The notes beneath the pieces were generated by a model, which worked only from the letters and a program-made list of their open reading frames with translations, searched no databases and was not told the DNA's origin. Made by a program: the position numbers and the translations under genes. From NCBI GenBank assembly GCA_028015205.1, contig CM051517.1:59457455-59521454 (forward strand): a stretch of 64,000 nt of DNA. The letters are read 5' to 3'. This document shows, one piece after another, positions 59,260-64,000 of the stretch; position 1 is the stretch's first letter; each line of letters opens with the position of its first letter. The stretch is from Mytilisepta virgata (lineage: Eukaryota; Mollusca; Bivalvia; Mytilida; Mytilidae).

Positions 59260-59585
59260 GCAAACAACTTCCGTATATGGCAAACTCTAAAATTACCATA
59301 CATGGCAAACGCTAAAAATTACCTTATATTAAAAATGCAACAATATACCATATACGATAAACAATACTATAAGGTAATCAAAAAGATAAACGCTTAACGG
59401 AACGATGTACAATAAACGATACCATACACGCTAAACGAAACGCTTAACCATACGTTATACGCTAAAAGAGCGTTATGGTATGAGGTCATCGTCCCTACAT
59501 CGTGCATTCAGCGTCCATATATCGTCCGTACATCGTGCATTTAGCGTCAGTATATCGTCCGTACATCGTTCGTTCATAAGTTGTT
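59260..59585. repeat. CG-rich short-word repeat
   Basis: First half: repeated TAAACG, GCTAAACG and ACGATAAACG words. Second half: CGTCCGTACATCGTGCATTT and AGCGTCAGTATATCGTC repeated about 2.5 times. It has many CpG in an otherwise CpG-poor region. Function unknown. Confidence 0.5.
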
Positions 59586-61080
59586 AACTTTTACGTTACA
59601 GGATGTGTAATCAAATGTTTTAAAACTAGAGAAATAAAAATAATAGCATCGACTTTTATTACGATTTTCAGGACTCGTATAGTGTTATTACGCTGTAGAG
59701 GACGATTGTAATGTGCCAGTTAAAGATCAACACCTCTTAAAACGAACACGGAATGATTTAAGTAAAACACTGAATTTCAAAAAAATAAGAGTAAGATGGT
59801 ACAAGAAGTTTCTTATTTCCTTGACATGTTTTTTTCGTTCTCATTACAGATTAATATTCAGTCTTTCTAATTCAAATCCTTTTATCATAAAACAAATTAT
59901 GAAATATTAAGGAAGTCTTAAATATTTGTTTCCACAGACGTACATTTGTCATTTAATCGATGTTCAAATGACAACTGAATATCAGGGTATAGTAAATAAG
60001 GCTTCAGTAACAACATTACAAAGAGTTAAGAAATTGTGAAGCCGATCTCTTACTTTTTTATATATTTATCTCAATGACATTTCAATGAACCTATGTTTAT
60101 CATTCCTGCCAAAACTAATATAAAGTATGTTAAATTAATTGACATTTGTCCGGAAATGTATGTTCCATAGACACTTCCTTGTTTTATCGACCATCGTTAT
60201 ATTGGTATCTGTTTGTCTTAAGTTTTCTTGTAAAGTGGATTATAACAAAACCATAGAAACATATATCATTCTGCTATTTAGTTTGTAAAAGGTATGAACT
60301 GGTGAGTTGTGTTTTTTCATTACCCTTCTAAGAGTACATCTGTAGGATGAAATCTTTTTGAAAATAAATAAATGAAAAAAATTGTTGTTAACTTTGTTTT
60401 CCAGTGTATATGTAGGTATGTCAGGGGTTTGTAGGAACGAATGTGGATACAAAACCTGACTATGGAGGATGAGTATTCACAAAAATGTCTCACTTTACAG
60501 GGAATTGTGTTGGTTGCACGATTAAAGTTCACAATTCACCGTTAAGAAAGATTTAATAGAAACATATCTAATTTCTGAATTAGGTCTTACCCATATACAT
60601 GATAAAGGGCAAAGCTTTTGCCCCATACCAGAATTGCAACTTTCAGTGATTGATATAAATATATATAGTTTCTTCCCAAAAGAGGGGAAGATCCTTTAAA
60701 ACAAATTTAATCACAAAGAACACATTCTGTAAATTGCAGTACCTTTTAATCATTCTTTTTCTATATTCCTAAAATAAACTATTGAAAACGACATATTTTT
60801 GTCCGTACGTGCGGTGTTGGCTTTTAAAAGAAAGATTTTATTATCTTTAACAGTAAAAGGTTAATAGATTTATTTAGTTTAATTACCAATACGTGTTTGC
60901 CAGATAAAACCAATTACAAAATCATAAATAAACTATTTTTTATGCAAAAATGCAGTATAAACGTTTGGTTTTTAAAAATTGCTATTGAAGTTAAGATAAC
61001 TTTGTATGTATTCGCCGTTCTTTGATATAAAACACACCAACAAAGTAAAAATGAAAATTGCTCTAAGTTTTCTTTTTTAT
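59586..61080. other. Interval without a recognisable gene
   Basis: AT-rich with only 60-80-codon frames; nothing recognised. Confidence 0.4.
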
Positions 61081-61082
61081 AA

Positions 61083-61250
61083 CAGGGTTCCCACGCTACC
61101 GGGAAAACGGGAAAAAGTCGGGAATTTTAATTCGGTCGTTCCCGGTCGGGAAAAACTCATGAAAATCTTTAAAATTTGGAAAATCCGGGAAAAAGTCTTG
61201 AATTTCGTATTGGTCGCGAATGTAAACAAACTGTGTCTGGTTCCCACGTA
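61083..61250 (+). repeat. GGTTCCCACG-flanked repeat fragment
   Basis: GGTTCCCACG occurs at about 61086 and 61240. Between them are CCGGGAAAACGGGAAAAAGT, GGTCGTTCCCGGTCGGGAAA and AATCCGGGAAAAAGTC. It resembles a dispersed repeat known from several animal genomes. The frame across it is not supported as a gene. Confidence 0.45.
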
Positions 61251-61257
61251 ACTAAAC

Positions 61258-61441
61258 TCTCGACGTATGTCTGTTATATGCTCACCGTAAGATAACAAAC
61301 CATTACTTAAAGCGCAAAAAAGATCTCGCTTATACTGGTTTCTGGGTTTAAAACCAGAAACCAGTATAAGCGAGATCTTTTTTGCGCTTTAAGTAATGGT
61401 TTGTTATCTTACGGTGAGCATATAACAGACATACGTCGAGA
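61258..61441. repeat. 184-bp nearly perfect palindrome
   Basis: Two 92-base arms around TTTAAA (61347-61352). I checked that positions i and j with i+j=122699 pair, with a single mismatch (G61346 opposite A61353). It would form a very stable hairpin in RNA or a cruciform in DNA. It ends two bases before the ATG at 61444. Confidence 0.95.
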
Positions 61442-61443
61442 AA

Positions 61444-62070
61444 ATGGCGGGATTCATCAAATCTTTAGAAGATGTTCGTCTTGGGAAACGGAGTTTTTTT
61501 CCGAATGAAGTAACAATTAACGGGAACATTATTACGCATTCGGAGGTGAAAACTTTAGTATCGTCTGTGTTGGCTAAAAACGTTAAGAAATTTGTTATTC
61601 AGCCTAGAACGTTGACAAAAACAAATCAGTTTTCCGAGTCTAATACAGAACTCGTGTGTGGGGCATTTAGTTGCCACACCCTTGAAACTTTAATTATAGA
61701 AACAGTATTATACATAAGCCATGAACAGGCATTAGACATTTTAAAGAACTGTCCAAAATTGAAATCATTTCACTTTTCCCCACGATGGGAAAGAGACTTC
61801 CAGGCGTGGATTGACATGTGGATAACATACAAGTCAGCAGTAGAATTTGGACAAGACTTTGAGAGTCTTATCACACGAGCAAAATGTGGATTATCAACAT
61901 CACATTTTAATTCTATGTATGACTTAGCACCTGATTGGGCTAAGGAGGATTTGATGAGCGATACTGATACCGAGTACTATGACACTGATTCTTACACTGA
62001 TAATACGGAAGATACGGATAATACCGTGTGTTACAGCGATTCAACAATAGATTACAGTTTAACTGAATAA
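61444..62070 (+). CDS. Unrecognised 208-aa protein with acidic tail
   Basis: Single open frame starting AAAATGG and ending TAA. Residues 1-150 look globular; HTLETLIIET followed by ILKNCPKLKSFHF (about 78-113) resembles one or two leucine-rich repeats of the kind found after F-boxes, but I see no F-box. Residues 170-208 are Asp/Thr/Tyr-rich (SDTDTEYYDTDSYTDNTEDT). No intron is visible and no AATAAA follows at once. The 184-bp palindrome forms its 5' flank or leader, which would block translation if transcribed as a hairpin. It could be a member of a lineage-specific family, or the 5' part of a longer spliced gene. Confidence 0.6.
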   Translation: MAGFIKSLEDVRLGKRSFFPNEVTINGNIITHSEVKTLVSSVLAKNVKKFVIQPRTLTKTNQFSESNTELVCGAFSCHTLETLIIETVLYISHEQALDILKNCPKLKSFHFSPRWERDFQAWIDMWITYKSAVEFGQDFESLITRAKCGLSTSHFNSMYDLAPDWAKEDLMSDTDTEYYDTDSYTDNTEDTDNTVCYSDSTIDYSLTE

Positions 62071-62179
62071 CATATATAAAAGTAAGTAGTTAGTAGTACC
62101 AACAAAAATACTAAAAAAGGTAATTGGAAACAAGACCAAAAAGCAGGAGTCGACAAAAATATTATACACGTAAATTCAG

Positions 62180-62790
62180 GTTTTTATTGTCTCGCCCGTG
62201 ACATCCATACCAAAATTATGTCACCTTGACCTATACTTTCGGCATCAGTGACTTTGGCTTAATTTTCACTCAAGATCCCATATATCAACAATATTTGAGC
62301 ATAACTTGGATTAAGGAATTTTATTTTGATGTAGAATTGTTGCCTATAGCCTGGAGATGCACAATAAGCATTTGGAATTTTGTTTCGGTTCCAACTTTGG
62401 TAAATTTCCTGATATTGTCCAAGATGAATAATTTTTGAAATTTTTGCTTACCATCAAATATTATATCCAAATTTTCATTCGAGACATAATTCTGAAAACT
62501 AAGAATTAATAATTGTGGTTCCAACTTTGGTAAATTTCCTGAAACTCTCAAAGACAAGCAATTTTGGGGAATTCTTGTTAGCAATCATGCTTTTGGGATA
62601 CATTTTAGTCAAAACAAGAATATTAATGTAAGATTTCGAAAATTGTTTATTCCAATTTTGGTAAATTTCCTGAAACTCTCTAAGACCATTTTTTTATTCT
62701 ACTTTAATAGCAACCCCATTTTGAAATAGGCAAAATTATACCGACAATGTTGTGAGCAGGCGAGACACCCGGTTCCGTGGAACTTTTTAC
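62180..62790. repeat. Dispersed repeat with internal 131-bp tandem units
   Basis: Opens with GTCTCGCCCGTGACATCC and closes with GAGCAGGCGAGACACCCGGT, so the ends are partly inverted. Inside, GGTTCCAACTTTGGTAAATT at about 62387 and 62518 and a variant at about 62649 mark three units of about 131 bp. Short ORFs here follow the repeat. Confidence 0.6.
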
Positions 62791-62985
62791 GATTTTTTTT
62801 GAAAAGATGCTTGTGGGCGTTCAAATGCATTCAAAAATTCTCTCTGAAACCACCAGCTAGCCAAATGAAAACAAATTTTGCCTCATTGAGTGTTAAACTT
62901 TAGCCATGACTGTGGCAACTGAAATATCACTGTTTATACAAAGTTAATTTTAGTTTAAGTATTTAATAGAATGAATGTTTTTTAG

Positions 62986-64000
62986 ATGCCTGGCTGTGTC
63001 TTCCAGATGAAATGGAAAGTTGACCCAGACTTCAAGGACTGGATAAAAGAAACTGAAAATGTTCATGTTGCCTATTGCAAATTATGCAAAAAAAATATTG
63101 ATATCAAGACAATGGGCAAGACAGCCCTAACTTCACACATGAAGGGACAAAAGCATAGTGAATGTCTGAAGTTGTTTAATTCGTCAGCATTAAATGATTA
63201 TGTATTTGTAGAAAAAACTGGAAAATCATTGGAAACTACTTGTCCGTCTCCACATTCTTCTAGTGTTGATCTTACAACATTGAATTCATTTGTGACAAAA
63301 ACTGAAACCTCTACTGCAGAAATATTTTGGTGTCTTAAAACTGTTGATTCTAATTACTCTTTTCATTCAAATGAAAATTCAGCATATATTTTCCAGAAAA
63401 TGTTTCCAGATTCTGATATTGCCAAAAAAGTTTCTTGTGGGGAAACAAAGTCGATGTATGTTTCATGTTTTGGCATAGCACCTTATTTCAAAAGTTTGTT
63501 GGAGGAAAGAGCAAAAAATAACCCCTTTGTGCTAATGTTTGATGAATCTCTAAATAAACAAATTCAAAAGAAACAGATGGATATTTTAATTAGAATATGG
63601 AATGACAACAAGATAACTAGCCGCTATTTCACTTCTGACTTTTTAGGCCATGCCTGCGCAGTAAATATTGTGGATTCTTTTGAAAAGCTTGTTGAAAAGA
63701 GCTTAGGACTTAGTAATATTATTCAAGTATCTATGGATGGACCTAATGTTAATTTGTCATGTTTGCAAAAGCTGCAAGACAAAATGGAGAATGATTTCAA
63801 AAGTAAACTTATTGATATAGGATCATGTGGTCTTCACACATTACACAATGCATTCCGAGCTGGAGTTACTGAAACTAAATGGGATATTGGGTATAAACTT
63901 AGTAGCTTGCACACACTTTTTGATAATGTCCCAGCTAGACGAGATGACTTTGAAAACATCACTGGAGTTGCATTTTATCCGTTGCCCTACTGTTCACATA
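62986..64000 (+). CDS. hAT-like transposase with N-terminal zinc finger, cut by window end
   Basis: Open for 338 codons from ATG 62986 with no stop before the window ends. TTTTTTAG directly before the ATG could be a splice acceptor, so upstream exons are possible. C31, C34, H51 and H57 form a BED/C2H2-like finger (YCKLCKKN ... SHMKGQKH). FVLMFDESLN (D186) and VSMDGPNVN (D251) are candidate acidic catalytic residues. GSCGLHTLHNAF (C281, H284) matches the CxxH signature of hAT transposases. SRYFTSDFLGHA is a block I know from animal hAT-derived proteins. The C-terminal dimerisation region would lie beyond 64000. The frame is undamaged, so it is either a live element or a domesticated gene; terminal repeats cannot be checked here. 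Confidence 0.75.
   Translation, partial: MPGCVFQMKWKVDPDFKDWIKETENVHVAYCKLCKKNIDIKTMGKTALTSHMKGQKHSECLKLFNSSALNDYVFVEKTGKSLETTCPSPHSSSVDLTTLNSFVTKTETSTAEIFWCLKTVDSNYSFHSNENSAYIFQKMFPDSDIAKKVSCGETKSMYVSCFGIAPYFKSLLEERAKNNPFVLMFDESLNKQIQKKQMDILIRIWNDNKITSRYFTSDFLGHACAVNIVDSFEKLVEKSLGLSNIIQVSMDGPNVNLSCLQKLQDKMENDFKSKLIDIGSCGLHTLHNAFRAGVTETKWDIGYKLSSLHTLFDNVPARRDDFENITGVAFYPLPYCSH

Noticed and set aside
61006..61251. 81-codon ORF rich in GKREK-like repeats
   Set aside because: It runs through a GGTTCCCACG-flanked dispersed repeat; the reading follows the repeated CCGGGAAAA words.

Overview
The window is AT-rich, intron-bearing eukaryotic DNA packed with transposable elements. It is most likely from a bivalve mollusc, and I favour a mussel (Mytilidae, probably Mytilus). 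The evidence is several short dispersed repeats of a kind I associate with mussel genomes (34.7, 42, 46 and 51.6 kb), an I/Nimb-type LINE, molluscan-style TTAGGG repeats and spliced transposase genes. There is no bacterial signal. The species call rests on recall, not on a search.

The main object is a candidate giant DNA transposon of about 22.4 kb, roughly 30410-52787. It has a perfect 26-bp terminal inverted repeat and a 9-bp direct repeat (TGGTATCTG) just outside both ends. Large subterminal tandem arrays lie in mirrored orientation: about 24 units of 85 bp on the left and about 9 units of 80 bp on the right. Near its centre are two intact, divergently transcribed, intron-containing genes. 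One is a 7-exon gene on the minus strand encoding a 517-aa DUF3987-like ATPase-type protein. The other is a 4-exon gene on the plus strand encoding a 602-aa KDZ-like transposase with cysteine clusters and a plausible D-D-E set. All splice junctions are GT-AG and the phases join without a break. The two start codons are 746 bp apart, and the promoters share an inverted TTTACGTCAC / GTGACGTAAA motif. The rest of the element holds later insertions: telomere-like repeats, tRNA-derived SINE-like copies, a GIY-YIG relic, a (TA)n run and mussel-type dispersed repeats.

Left of it, 1-30 kb is a repeat graveyard. It contains a degraded LINE on the minus strand (2.3-6.4 kb), a frameshifted Mutator-domain transposase relic (8.2-10.3 kb) with an orphan exon upstream (11.9-12.1 kb), a small MITE, palindromic GGTTCTA arrays (20.4-21.3 kb), a GC-rich foldable island (22.8-23.1 kb), and a 5.7-kb hAT-like non-autonomous element with an exact 8-bp target duplication (24.27-29.94 kb).

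Right of it are a 181-bp satellite (52.9-53.9 kb), a pair of long inverted repeats about 2.2 kb apart (54.3 and 57.0 kb), an exon encoding a Tc1/mariner-like helix-turn-helix (58.4-58.5 kb), and a nearly perfect 184-bp palindrome that ends two bases before an unrecognised 208-aa ORF (61.44-62.07 kb). The first 338 codons of a hAT-like transposase gene with a zinc finger run off the window end (62986-64000).
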